Below, in pieces: positions 1 through 11,985 of a stretch of DNA of 64,000 bases. Source of the stretch: Erythrophleum ivorense (Eukaryota; Streptophyta; Magnoliopsida; Fabales; Fabaceae); the NCBI GenBank assembly GCA_026724425.1, contig JAIUCV010000023.1:1488001-1552000 (forward strand), written 5' to 3'. Position 1 is the stretch's first letter. Each line of letters starts with the position of its first letter. The position numbers were made by a program, and so were the translations under genes. The notes below the pieces were generated by a model. That model worked only from the letters and a program-made list of their open reading frames with translations. It was not told the DNA's origin and did not search any database.

Positions 1-2690
1 TCTAGTACATTTTCTTGAATATTTTCTCTCTCTTTTTTGTTTTTTTAAATGCAAAAGGAGTACTCTTGTATTTTTTGCATGAGCATTAAAAAATAACTTG
101 TCTTATCTCTTAAGAGAAAAAACTTTATAAAAGTTTTCACTCTCAATGATTTTTGAATAGAATTCAAATCAAAATTTAACTTTTTTACAAATTAATTATA
201 GAGTTATAAATAGAAAGAGGGAATAAATGAATTGATATTATTTCGATAACTTTTTATAGGATTTTTTTAAAAACAAAATCCACTGTTGAATTATAAGTTC
301 TTCTTATCATAGATATTATTCTCACAAAATTTAACATTAATTCAAAAGTTATTTTATGCTTGATTAATAACTCCAAAAATTGTCATATAATATAAGAAAT
401 TACTAACTAAAAATAACAAATTTATAGTTATTTGGTTTTTTTAAAATTCGGCTTGGAAAATCAATATAATACTATTTTTAATTTAACTGTTAGATCAATA
501 AAATCCACTTTTATAATAAAGTATTGAAAAGTGTAAGTGTGATATCTCTCTCTCTCTCTCTCTGTGTATTCTCTTTCTTCTTTGTTCTTAGAAATCTTTA
601 CTGTCCCAACAAAAATAAAAGGTATATCTTGATAACATTAAAAGTAGTTACCATGCATAAGATATTAGCTACAGTGATCAACTTCTCATCTAATTATCTT
701 TGAATTCATCTAAAGAAGTGTTATTATGAAGATTCAAATTGACAACTTATTGAAACCAACCCTAGAAGAAGCTATTAAATGTTTTTTGTCTTTTGTTTGA
801 GTAGATTCAACTTTTGCTCCTTTTTTTACCTCCCTCTTTCTTTCTGAGATGAAAAGCGGAAAAGAGAAGAACTTTTAGGGAATGAAATATGATGATGATG
901 CCAATAGTATCAACATGAACCATGAGAAGTTTGGAGTGTGAAGCATTGTACGTGGGGGGTTTTGGTGAAACAACGTGTAGAGAAACCGAGTGGGAGAAAG
1001 AGAGATTTGGCAATCGGCATTGTTGTAGGCTATGTACGTACTTGTTGCTTTCACCGTACCAAATTAGAAACCTAATTGTCTGTTTCTTAGTTATGGATAT
1101 ATATTCATTGACTGGAATATATAAACAGCCAAAAGGGGAAATCATATTGATTGCTTCCAAAGCCTACCGCTTATACATTATTTTAGTCTTCTCTTTCTCT
1201 GTATTCTTCGATGTAATTAATTGAGTTTATCTAACACAGGCTTCCACTTAATTGGGAGAGGCTAAATTTGTATTTTTGTAATGTTTCAAAAAAATAGATA
1301 TCGATTTGATTTTTACCAATATATATATATGTCTTGAGTAAATTATAATTTGACTAAATTATCCTATTTTATTTCAAAAAAATCTTCCGTATCCCTGAAC
1401 ATTTGATCAATATAATAAAAATTTATTTTTTAATTAATTTTTATTGACAGAAAATAAATAATAAAAAATATTTTTACAATATATATCTGTATATAAATGC
1501 ATATATATACATGAATGTCGTAAAAAATTATTTCGGAACAAACGACACTAATATCCCTTTAAGTTTGAATAAATTATAATTGATATTTTTTATATTTCAA
1601 AAATTACAACAGACATTTTTAACATTTGGATATATATTGTAGAAACCTCTCATTAAATTTATTTTTTGCAAAAAAAAGGTTAATTTCTTATACGATTGTC
1701 ATTTTATTTTTAATATGACAATAAAAATTGCTAAATTGATGTTAAATTTTAATATAAGACTAAAATTCTATCTATAGTATGATGTTACAGCTGACTAGTT
1801 TATTTTTGGAAGGATATATATTATATAGAAAATTAATTTCTTTGAAAAAAAAAGAGGAATTAATTTGATTTTTGAAATAAAAGGGACGTTAAGTGCAATT
1901 TAATTAGCCAAAGACAGATATTTTTACCCATTATCTTTTTTGTGAGCTCATCGTATGTTTAATATTATTGAGTTATTAAATTAATATATATTTACTCTGG
2001 CAGCTTTTATCATTATAACATTTCATACAAGTCGATTACGTAAAATTTTGGGGCTATATATAGCTCTTTAACCCCTACGATGTCTATATCTAATGTATAT
2101 TTAATTTAGAGAATACTAAATACAAATTGAAATAATTAAGTTTTCATGCATTCATGGTTAATTATCAAGTTAGTTTTATTTTATAAAATTTAGATTGTTA
2201 ATTTTATTATGGACAATGGTTTACTACGCATTTTACACTTCTAAAGAATCATTATCTGTGGCCATAAGTGCTCACCACACAGATTTATTGATAATTCTAT
2301 TTTTAATTTAAAATTGTGGGAGAGAAAGAGAAAATTTGAATTTAATAATGATTAAGATAGATTTAATTGATGTAAAATCAGTGATTGCATGGTTTGATTT
2401 ATTAATGAAAGTTATTTTTTATTATCTTGTATTTACTTAATTAATTGATTCAAATTATTAGTGGAATAAACAAATTAGAACTTTCCGCAATAGATATTTA
2501 TATGTTTAACACCCTAATTTATTAGCAATATTTAGCTGGATTAATTTGAGAAAGAAGAAGAAAACAAATAGAATTGAGAAAAATAGTTTAGAATAAATTA
2601 AGTGAGTCCATTCATTATAAGAGGCCCATATGTGGGAATAATGGAAGGGGCAATTAGGAAAACCTCAGCCCATCTAATAACCTAGCTATT
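1..2690. other. AT-rich spacer with no recognisable gene
   Basis: Very AT-rich DNA with dense stops in all frames. The only open stretches, around 807-1224, overlap on opposite strands and look like no protein I know. A short TC-repeat lies at 545-563. Two similar AT-rich blocks (about 1335-1400 and 1558-1620, both with a sequence like AATAAATTATAATT) hint at an old small repeat, but I could not define its ends. Confidence 0.6.
545..563. repeat. (TC)n microsatellite
   Basis: About nine uninterrupted TC units, followed by TGTG. An ordinary dinucleotide microsatellite. Confidence 0.9.
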
Positions 2691-5640
2691 TCTGACCCAT
2701 TTAACGTTCTCTGCTTTACGTTACAGCCTCACGCACAAATCAGGGGATGCAAGAACAGAGGGCAAGTTGGAGAGGAGTGTCCATGGTGTGTGCAACTTAG
2801 GGTTTGTGTACGGGAAGGAGTTCTAAGTTTTAGCCAAGACACTCTTCACAAAAAATTGTTCCTCTCATCTTGTTCTTCCTTCTGAAGCATTGGTTTGCTT
2901 GAACAATAGTGATTCTGGGATAAGAATCGTGGAGAAGAGGACCTTGAATCATGGAAATTGGTGACAAACTTGAAAGGAACTATTGTAAGGGAATTTCCTC
3001 ATCCTTTTATCCTTCAACACGACGATTGGAGGAAGTGTGTTACTAATTGTAGCTTTTTGGGGTATTTTGACCAAAATGGTGGATTGTAAGCAAAAAGGAG
3101 AATCTCTTTTGGAAGCTTGGGTTCTTCCATTAGACATTTGAAAAATTGAAACTTGGAATTTGGGGTAAATGAAACATCTTTTATAGTTCCTAGATTTTTA
3201 TAAAATTAGAGGATTGAGTTTGATGATTTCCATTTATCTCTTATGGCCGAAAATGGATAGCTTCAAAATGGGGAATCATGAGTTGAGGATTTTGAAGCTA
3301 GGAGTTTCCATTTAATAATTACGAAATTGGTATGTGTTTGTTTGCTTAGGGAAAGTATTGGTTGTTAAGAAGTAGTCTGAGAAAACTAATAAGATTATGC
3401 TTATACGTACATCTAGATAAACTCTTGTAGAGACATCTAAGCCTTGCCATTTTGTGTGGATTGCCTTGGTTCAAGCTTGTTAGGTAGCTACTTGTCCTTC
3501 CATATATATATATATATATATATATATTTGCATTGAAATAGTTTAGCAATGTCTTAATTGAGATTGAGCTTGGGAGAGACCGAGGTTGCTCCCCATGTTA
3601 TTTGACCATGAGCTTGCGTGAGACAGAGGTTGCTCACTTGGAGTAATAGAATGATTTAACCTAGATTGAAATGAAGGTTGCCCTTCCCTCAGTTATTGGA
3701 TAATATGTAATATGCTTATATGTATGACATTCTTATAGTGAGATTTTCTAGTATGATATTGCTTTCTACATGCTATTCTAGTTAATGGTTATCTTATTAT
3801 GCTTTAAATATATCTTGAATGACTTGTTAGCTATTGAGATTTCTATCTCACCCTTTTTGGTGGGTACTACTTTTCTTTTTCAAGAGAAGCCTTGAGTAGA
3901 TGAAAGGAACCTCAAATTAAAAGCTGCTTGTAGGTTCCACTGATTTTCCTCTTAGATCTTGTATATAGTTTATTTTGTGGGGGTTTGGACATGTGACATT
4001 TGATATACATTGATGACTTTTAAACTTTATTTTAGAGAACATATTTTGTGATGTACATGAATGCCAAGACAGGTTTAGAAAGAATACTTTGGAAGTGTAT
4101 CCTTGAATGTTAAGCTGGAGGATAACTATTTGTGTTTTATAATGTAAATGGTATGATGGATCCATCTTGTGTACGGACGTGTTGTATATAGGCATGACTT
4201 TTGTTCTATTTAGTTAAATGGTATTAGAGACATATGGACTTCCATATATGTGTAAGTGTGAAATTAGTTTGTTAATAGTGACCGAGAAAAAGGGATAATA
4301 TTGATGTTTAATATTTCTAAGGTATGTGTGTAGTTTGGCATGGTAACTTATTATCATTTGCTCTTGAATTGAGTTCGAATAGCTTGGATCATTTTATTTT
4401 AGTATTTTAAGGTTCTTAGAGGTGGTTTGGAGGCAATTGGATTCAAATTGGATTTTGGGTATGTGGAACCCAATTGGTAAGAAGACTTAAATTTTTGGTC
4501 TTATATGTTTGAGTGTAGAATGAAGTTTGAGGTGATCATATTTTGTTCTACATGCTTTTATTTGAATTTTTAGGCTTGGACATAGTTCTTTAAGTGTTTG
4601 AAAATGGCTTGTTGTTGTTGGTAAATTTAGGAGGTGTCTAACTCATTTTGGATATGCCACTTGGTGGCCAAAATGAAGCAATTTGTTGTCATGATTTTTT
4701 TAATGTAGCATAGGGATTGTGATATGCTTTAAATTTGAATTCTTCATAGTTTTAAGGTGTTTTAGACTTGTACACACTTAAATAGGTTTTTATGACTTGT
4801 TGGAAGAGGTTTGGGAGCTTGTGGCCATGTAGAATGGGTGTTTAGGTTATAAGTTGCTTTTTTTTGAATCAGCTATGTTATTGTCATTTTATTGTTACTG
4901 CTGTCATGGTTTGTATAGGTCTGTTTGGCCAAGTTTTAGGGTAGCTTTTGTTCTTTAATGGTGAATCTAGATATTTAAGAAAGTAGATAAAAGTTCTAGC
5001 TTGAATTCGTGAAGAAATGGTATAGTTAAAGTCTAAAAATGAAGTGTTAAAGTGTCAATTTTTCTATCATAAAGAAGTTTGAGAGATGGATAATTAAATT
5101 ATATATTAGTGAGTTGTAGAGACTTTTTCTTTGGATTAGTCCATGAGTTTAAGAGAATTACAACTTATTTTCTTCACCCTTTTATTCCATTTTTGAGCAT
5201 TGAAAGTTAGGACCTTGGTTTTGGTAAATTGTGAGGTCTTAAAGCTTACTTAGGAGGTTAAATATTTCACTGCATGCGCAGAATTTTTGGAGGCTAAGGG
5301 CTACACTCATTCCCTTTTCAATGGAGTTTTTAGTCATTTAAGTTTAATTTACATGAAAAAAACTATTTGGGACCTCTTAGAGAGTGTTGGAAGAACTGAG
5401 TATTCTCTATTAGATGGTTAAAGGTAGTTAAATGAAAGTAAACATAGTTAAATAAATTCTTGTATTAGGGAAGTTTTAATGAAGCTAGCATAACTCTAAT
5501 AATGGTGTTTGGTAAAGATTATAAGATAGGAAATTTGGTCAAATAAGTGAATTCCATCTTAGGCATAGCTAATATCAATGTATTCAATTTAAGAGTTTTA
5601 ATGTAAATTTGACAAGGATTACTTCAAGTAATCTAGTGGG
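2690..5640 (+). repeat. Degenerate LTR-like repeat region (uncertain)
   Basis: No coding capacity is seen. The stretch resembles the long LTRs elsewhere in the window. It has a direct duplication of a GAGCTTG...GAGAC.GAGGTTGCTC unit at about 3566-3640. It also has an ATTGAGATT...ATCTCACCC block at about 3833-3856, matching the ATTGAGATTCCATGAATCTCACC block of the long LTRs (for example near 42,020 and 57,182). Ends and target duplications were not found, so this is a resemblance, not a defined element. An (AT)n run lies at 3502-3527. Confidence 0.3.
3502..3527. repeat. (AT)n microsatellite
   Basis: Thirteen AT units without interruption. Confidence 0.9.
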
Positions 5641-6780
5641 CAATCTAAAAAAAAAAATAAATAAATAAAGGAAAGCTAGACTTAATAAGAGGTATCTTGA
5701 AAATTTTTCTAGTTAGCTAGCATCTATATGTATCTTGGGATAAAAATAAATATGTGAGATTCATTGTGATGTAGTATTAGAGAACTTTTATATCTAGCTA
5801 GTATTCTTATAAACACTTAAATAATAAATTGAGGTTTATTAGAATAAATCTCAAGGATGAATATATGAGCATATGTGAATGAAATATGGAAGTAATTCAA
5901 TTACCAATTACCAAAATTAATCCTATTATTCAAATTATCTAGATGAAATTAAAAATGGTAAAAAATAAATTAAAAGTAGTATATTCTCTTGACAAGCAAT
6001 AACTATATATAAATGTAAATATTATGGAATCTAAAATCTCCTATTTGCTTTCTTAATGTCATTCAAAATAAACTCTTGTAACTAAATTCAATTGAATTAT
6101 TGGCAATTCTACAAATGTGAGTGGAATTCCCTTTCAAGATAAGCTATCATGCTTAGACTTAGCCTATTTCTACTTTCGTGATCATTTATTTGGTACAAAC
6201 TCATTACATATAAAGGATTCAAAGCACATATTAGCAAAATGTTTAAATGTAATTTATATTCCTATAAAATTACTATATGAATTTATTATTCTAATGATCT
6301 ATATTGTAATCAACATTTCAATAATCTCACAACGCATTAAATGAATAGTAGCCAGCCATTCATGAATAATATAAAAGAGTAATAGATTAATTCAATAAAA
6401 ATTGTCATAAGAATAATCAAAATCAACTTAATCAGGAAATACATTTATCTAAACTCCAAAGAGAAGAGCAACACAATGAAGTCAACAAAGCAACAATGAA
6501 AGTAAACAAATACATATTCCAAAGTTAAATAAGAAAATGAGTTTATACTTAGGTTGGCTATACTAGTATGAGTATATATGCATGTATGAGAGTGGCAGGA
6601 AATTGAGTGCAATAGTTTTTTCTAATCTAGAGATGAGCCTAGCTAGTATTGTTTTATGCCATGGTTAGATAAGTTTAGATACTTCATGCCAATTCAATGT
6701 GTTATGCTATTTTATATAAACATGACTATGCATGCTTACATTTCATTCTTGAATTGTCTATTTTATACATGAATGGTTAA
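5641..6780. other. AT-rich spacer
   Basis: No gene recognised. It starts with an A-rich AAATAAATAAATAAA run near 5648. The small open frame at 6117-6344 has no family resemblance and is probably chance. Confidence 0.5.
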
Positions 6781-7198
6781 ATCTTTCTATTGAGATTTTC
6801 CTTATAATCTCACCCTTTGCTCCCTACCAACCATGGCTAGATAAAAAGTAAAACAAAGAGGATGACAAAGACATAGAGAAACCAAATTTATTAAGAGATT
6901 ACATGAAGTGTAACAGTGAGGAATGCCTATGATCAAACATCAAAATAAAACAAAACATTTACTTAGCAAGTGAGGCATTTCAGGAAATCAAACTTGATAA
7001 TGTATATGCAAATATATAAATTTATATTCTGATGTAATATATTAGTGACTTGTGCAAAAGTGTTAGATCATGAATGTATGATCAAATGAGGTATGTATAA
7101 GATGTTAGAACATGAATTAGTAAATAGAATTCCATTGAAATTACATGTATATCTTTAGGTGGAATGGTGATTTTTAGATGCAAGGCAAATTTCATATG
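6781..7198 (+). repeat. Left part of an old LTR-like repeat split by E1
   Basis: Contains an ATTGAGATTTTCC...ATCTCACCC block (about 6799-6825) like that of the window's long LTRs. E1 inserted just after it. The interrupted sequence resumes at 12,676 and ends near 13,376 with GGTGTAACA, which resembles the GGTGTTACA LTR terminus seen elsewhere. No start or target duplication was found, so the assignment is weak. Confidence 0.3.
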
Positions 7199-7203
7199 AT
7201 GAA
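7199..7203. repeat. Target-site duplication of E1, left copy (ATGAA)
   Basis: ATGAA directly precedes the TG of the left LTR. The same five bases follow the CA of the right LTR at 12,671-12,675. A perfect 5-bp duplication is standard for LTR-retrotransposon integration and fixes both outer boundaries. Confidence 0.93.
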
Positions 7204-7890
7204 TGATAAGCATGATATTTTATACATTTTATTCTCCTTAATTTAGACATTTTAGTTCCAAATATGGTTTTAGGGGTCTAATCAAATGGAATTTGGTTTT
7301 AGTAGCCATTTTCTACATTTTAGGATTAATTTACAAATTATTGGTTTTTAAGGCTCAATTTTATCCTTAATAATTTTGTGAATATTTCTGTCTATTATTC
7401 TTGCAGAATTTTTTATGGACAATTGGTATTTGAATAGGAGATTATTTTGGAGAAGAAGTGGAGGTTTGCCAAGTCCAAGGAAACCATGCATTCCATCTTC
7501 TCATTCTCACATCTCTCACCCACTTGGTTTGCACATACATATCACGTATGGGTCTCTCTCTATGGAGCATCAACATGTTGCAGCTGCTGAAACAAAAAGC
7601 GTGGAGAGCATGCAGAAGCTATGAGAAAGAAGCTACACACTTGAGCTTGAAAAGAAGAACATTTGGGTGAGAAGCTAACGTGGAGTACAACTCGAGTTCT
7701 AAGTGCTGGGCTGATTAAAGAAGCTACATGAGTTGCACAAAGAGAAGCCACATCACATGAGCTATTGATGCAAGAGGAGTCTCGAGTTTCGCATAAACAG
7801 AACAAAAAGGGAGATGACTTAGGTTGTGCCATTAGTTACATATTTAGTTCAACCTAGTTTTATTTTGAGGGTTGCGTGACGAGCCTCTCA
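7204..7890 (+). repeat. E1 5' LTR (687 bp)
   Basis: Starts TGATAAGCATGATATTTTAT and ends GAGCCTCTCA, so it has TG...CA ends. It is nearly identical to 11,986-12,670. Its outer 30-40 bp on both sides also match the 2.16-kb LTR at 53,470-55,626, so the two LTRs belong to one family of very different length. The small antisense frame it contains recurs in the 3' LTR only because the LTR is duplicated. Confidence 0.93.
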
Positions 7891-7895
7891 AAATT

Positions 7896-7913
7896 TGGCG
7901 CCGTTGTCAGGGA
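7896..7913 (+). other. E1 primer binding site, tRNA-Asp type
   Basis: TGGCGCCGTTGTCAGGGA lies 5 bp after the LTR. From the known plant tRNA-Asp(GUC) 3' end, which terminates in ...CCCCGGCAACGGCGCCA, this is complementary with two mismatches. The tRNA-Asp primer is characteristic of Athila/Tat-type gypsy elements, not of chromoviruses or copia. Confidence 0.85.
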
Positions 7914-8436
7914 ATTTGGATTCTCAATTGTTTGAGAAAGTTTTTTAAGTTTTTTTTTTGTTTTAGATCTATTTTTGTTCTGTTTTGGTTTAATTTTTGT
8001 TCTGTTTTAAGCTTGGAATTAGGTAATTTTGGTGTTACGCGTCAAGTGTCCTGCTTGCTGGAATTTTTGTTTGAAGCACCCAGAAAATTTTCAAACTGTG
8101 TTTTCCAAGGTTTTTGGGTGTTTTAAGCAAAAAAAATAGCATAGCTATGAGGTGCACCATTTTTTGGCCAAATTCCAACATTTAAGGCACTTTTTTGAAT
8201 TTTTTAGTATTTTCTTGAATTTTTTAGGAATTTTTCAATTTTTCTGGATTTATTTTCTTTAATTTTTATGAGTTTATTTTATGGAACTAACCTCTGTTTT
8301 AAGTGTTTTTTTTATTAGGAACTTCTTATCTTCATTTGAATTTTATTTTCTTGATTTTGAATTAATTTTAGTTAAGTTTGTTTGTGATTCTTTTATCACT
8401 GAATTTAATTGAACTTCTAATTTTTCTTTGCTTTAA
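7914..8436 (+). other. E1 5' untranslated leader
   Basis: T-rich non-coding leader between the primer site and the first ATG of the element's ORF. The same leader is present in reverse orientation at about 50,197-50,723 in E2, with matching blocks such as CTTGGAATTAGGTAAT-like and AAGTGTCCTGCTTGCTGG. Confidence 0.7.
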
Positions 8437-10374
8437 ATGGATCCTTATTATTCTAATCAAGGTATCTATGATTCTTGTGCAGAGCATAGGATTTCTCAGA
8501 AGTTGGATGACGCCAAGTCAATGCTTCAAGGCCTTCTTGAAAGACAAATACAAAGCCAACAATACCAACAAGTCCAACAACCATGCTACCAACCACACCA
8601 TCATTCCTGTGAAGTTCACCCCAGCTACCAACCATACCACAATTCATATGGAGTACACTCCAATTACTACCATCATTATGAGCCATACCACAATTTCCAT
8701 GGGCAAGAGCCAGAGTATGATAATTACAATTATCATGAGGGGTATACGTAACAAGAGGTCCCAAGGGAACTAAGTTGGGAAGAGCAGCTAATGGAAGCTT
8801 GTATTATTCAAAACCAACAATTAGAGCAAATGGTCTAACGGGGAACTAAATGGTTGCAACTCCAAGACCAACAAAAGATGGATAACCTCATGAAGGATTC
8901 AAGATTTCAAATGAATCAACCTACTTCAAGTGCTACTGAATTAATTGAAAAGCAAATTAAAAGGGAATGTATAGAGGAGGAAGAGTCCTATTCATCGGGT
9001 AATATCCTTCCATCTTCTAATACTTTACAATTTGTTGGAACTGAATCTAGTTTGCTTGATAGCACTGTGACTACTGATGCATACAATGTTGTTGATTCTG
9101 AATTGCATGATGAGGAAGTTGATGAGGAAATTGTTGTTGAATCTCCTGAATTGATTGATTGTGATAACGCATTGAGCAAAATTAACACATTTGTTGATGT
9201 TCATGATTCCTTGTGTATTGATGCACTTGGAATTTCTATTCCTAACTGTGATTATAGTGATGAATTCATGTCTGAATCTGTTAATGATAAATCTATTGAG
9301 TCTAGGGTAGTAGATAAGTGTGGGGGTGACCTAGAATGTAATAATCATTCTATTCCTAGTCTGGAATTAGTTGATAAGCATGTTTACGATGCATCTACGA
9401 AGTTTAGGGATAGCATACCATCTGGATCATGTGACATAGATGATTTAAATGATTTTGTTGATTATGTGTATGATGGATCCACTATATATGATAGATACTC
9501 TCAAATTAATGCTTTCATTGAGACTAGTGAGTTCCTCACATATTCTAATCAACATGATTCCTCACTAGCCTGTGATGGTATGACTGATGAAACAATAAAA
9601 GTAGCATGTGATAATGATATAGACAATGAAATTGTTGAGCAGCTTGTTGTTGATGAATCAGACTTAACTTTTGAATGCTTATGTGATGATATGCATACAT
9701 GTCCTGTGTGTGTTGAGATTAATGAGTTTCTGGAGTCTGATAAACCTGTTGAATCCATAGAGTCCTTTGCTTGCACTGAAACTATTAATGAGACTGATTC
9801 TCCTGATCATACTAGTGTTGATGAGAGCATGCATAGTGATACTGCTGATGTTGAAAATCCTATTGATGCTTGTGCTGTTGTTGATACTAGTAGGAGACTT
9901 GATTTTGTTGTTGATCATTGTTTAGAATTTTGTGAGCCTATTGATGTCTCTTTGGTCAAGGAAGATACTGCTTCTCTTGTTGAAAGTGCAGAACAAATTC
10001 TTGAAGTTGGTGAGTTAATTCCCAACAAGCCACAGACTCTCTTAGTTTAGGAGAATCAACTGCCAGACACCTTGAACTCAAAGGACTGTGAGAAGTTACA
10101 ATCTAATTTTTCTGTTGATGCAGTAACTCTTACTGATGAGAGTCCAGTAGATTTCATTGGATTTGATAGATTTCTAGAGAGTTCAAAATTTAAATTTGAT
10201 TTTAAATTTTCTTTCTTTGGTTTTAAATGCCTTAGATTTGATTTTTATTCTTTTCTTGGTTCTGAATATGTTGAATATGACTTTCTGAGACTACTGATGG
10301 TTGAGGAAGTCTATGATTCATCACTACATGATCAATCCAAATGCTTTAAAGTAGTGAGACTTAAATTTATTTAG
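8437..10374 (+). pseudogene. E1 ORF: conserved protein of unknown function, three in-frame stops
   Basis: One frame runs from ATG at 8437 to 10374 (645 codons), broken only by stops at 8749, 8836 and 10048. At each of these the E2 copy or the reading suggests CAA or CAG, so all three look like C-to-T changes. Codons 8854-10050 (398) are uninterrupted. The N-terminus (MDPYYSNQG...) is rich in Gln, His and Tyr and includes a LDDAKSMLQGLLER helix-like segment. The middle is very acidic (Asp, Glu, Val, Ser) with a Cys-x-Cys-x5-Cys-x2-Cys motif at 9676-9711. The C-terminus is rich in Phe. I see no transmembrane segment, CCHC knuckle, protease, RT or integrase motif. A homologue with the same order of parts lies at 48,255-50,196 on the other strand. 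I do not recognise the family. It is neither a typical gag nor the Athila env-like ORF as far as I can judge. Confidence 0.75.
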
Positions 10375-11970
10375 CTAAGGAGGAATAAAGCAGTTTTAAT
10401 TTTAGTTTTTGATACTTATGATTAGTTAGTCTTTGATAGAGTACTTTTTAGTTTAGGATTTAGTTTTCTTTTCTTTCCTGCATTACATTCTGTTTTGCTT
10501 CTATTTTGTAGGAAATAAATTGCTAACCAGCTACATAAGACTCTAAGCTAACTTTGAAATTTTCGATTCAAGCTTATCCGGTTGTACACTCCCTTTTCAC
10601 TCTCTTTATATTGTGTTGTCTATCTTTTTACTGGATTGTGTGCTGGCATTGAGGACAATGCAACATTTAAGTGTGGGGGGAGAGTCATTTCATTCAATCT
10701 ATTTTTTTTTTCATCCATCTTGTCCTTGTTTTAAAAAAAAATTTGAATTTTTGAGAAAATTTTTTGAAAAAAATAACGTGATTCTTTTCAATTTTTCTAT
10801 AAAAGTTGCAAGTTAAGATGATTATACCTTGGATTCACTTAGACATGATAAGCAATGAATCTTGTGTCTTGATTCAAGTGAAGTGGCAATGAATTTGATT
10901 CCAATGAATTATTTTGATAGTCATTAGCTAGTGAGGATTTGAGCCATAATTGTTCATTTCTAGTGTGTATTTACCTATCATTGTTTTCACTCTAGAACTT
11001 GTCTTGATTCTTTGTTGAGACCACATTTGCATTTTCATGCATGAAAATGATGAGGCATTCATTTCTTTTATAACTAGTGAGCCAAAAAGCCAACCTTAAA
11101 TGCATTTTAACCATTGTTTAACCACTTTGAACCTTGATTTTCTTTTCTTATTGAACCATAGCCATTAAAAATGTTTTTTTCCCACCTTGTTTTAGGATGC
11201 CTTAGGGTTTCAAGGAGCATTACATCTAATTAGGATAGATGAATATATGTATTACATCAAGTTAGGCCTTTGTTATTGAAAGTTGAGGAAAATGTCTTTA
11301 AAAAAAAAAGTTGCAAAAAAAAAAAAGAGATGGAAAAACAAAAGAAAAGCAAGAGAAAAGTAAAAAAAAAAAAAAAAAGGAAAGAAGAAAAGGAAGGAAA
11401 AGCATTTGAAAATCAAAAGAAAGAAGTCTTACAAATTGAGTTTATAGTTGCCTATACTCGTTGGAAATAAGGCTTTCAATGCACACTCTTCTCTATCTTA
11501 AATCTTCATTTACTGCTCTTGAGGTCCTAAGGTGTTCCATTTGTTGTTTGTTTTCCCCCTTGTTTTTGTGTCCACTTATTTCATCTCCTTAGCCCCATTA
11601 CAATCCTGAATAAAGTCCTCTTGATTTGTGCTTTGCATTTGGCATGAGTGGTGGAGACTTAGAAGCTTGACAAGCTTATGGTAGTGAGGTTTTGATAGGT
11701 GGAACTTGAGTGATACACATACCTTGACCATTTGAGAGTTGAGAGTAAACACTAATCCATGTGAGGGGCTATGCATTTTGATTCACTCTTTTCAAATGAA
11801 ATTGCCATGGAGCTTATTTCTTGATGCAAGTGAAGTTAGTTTTGATTGTTGAAGTGTTGAAGAGCTGTGATTAATCCTCACCTTGTAATTTCTACACTTT
11901 CCTTTTTCATTTTCATTTTTCCACTTGTTTTTCCTTAGATTTTGAGCTTTGCCCGGGAGTGCAAAAGTTT
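10375..11970 (+). other. E1 3' untranslated region
   Basis: About 1.6 kb without a credible gene. It starts with a TTGAGGACAATGCAACATTT block followed by AAGTGTGGGGGGAGA (about 10,648-10,683) and ends with GCCCGGGAGTGCAAAAGTTT (about 11,951-11,970). Both blocks recur in the Athila-like element of this window and in E2. A perfect 20-bp palindrome centred on TGCA lies at about 11,032-11,051. An A- and G-rich tract occurs at 11,290-11,410; the lysine-rich frame it creates is not a gene. Confidence 0.75.
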
Positions 11971-11985
11971 AAGTGTGGGGGAATT
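11971..11985 (+). other. E1 polypurine tract
   Basis: AAGTGTGGGGGAATT abuts the TG of the 3' LTR. A G-rich purine run in this position primes plus-strand DNA synthesis in LTR retrotransposons. Confidence 0.85.

Noticed and set aside
1250..1920. Possible MITE in the AT-rich start
   Set aside because: Weak similarity between AGGCTAAATTTG and TGGCTAATTAAATTG ends; pairing is not above what AT-rich DNA gives by chance.
7560..7832. 90-codon antisense frame, also at 12,340-12,612
   Set aside because: Copied with the E1 LTRs; no domain, no independent conservation.
9549..9918. Antisense frames under the E1 ORF
   Set aside because: Shadows of the conserved sense frame, which has a homologue in E2.
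11270..11470. Lysine-rich small protein
   Set aside because: Translation of an A/G-rich tract in the E1 3' UTR.
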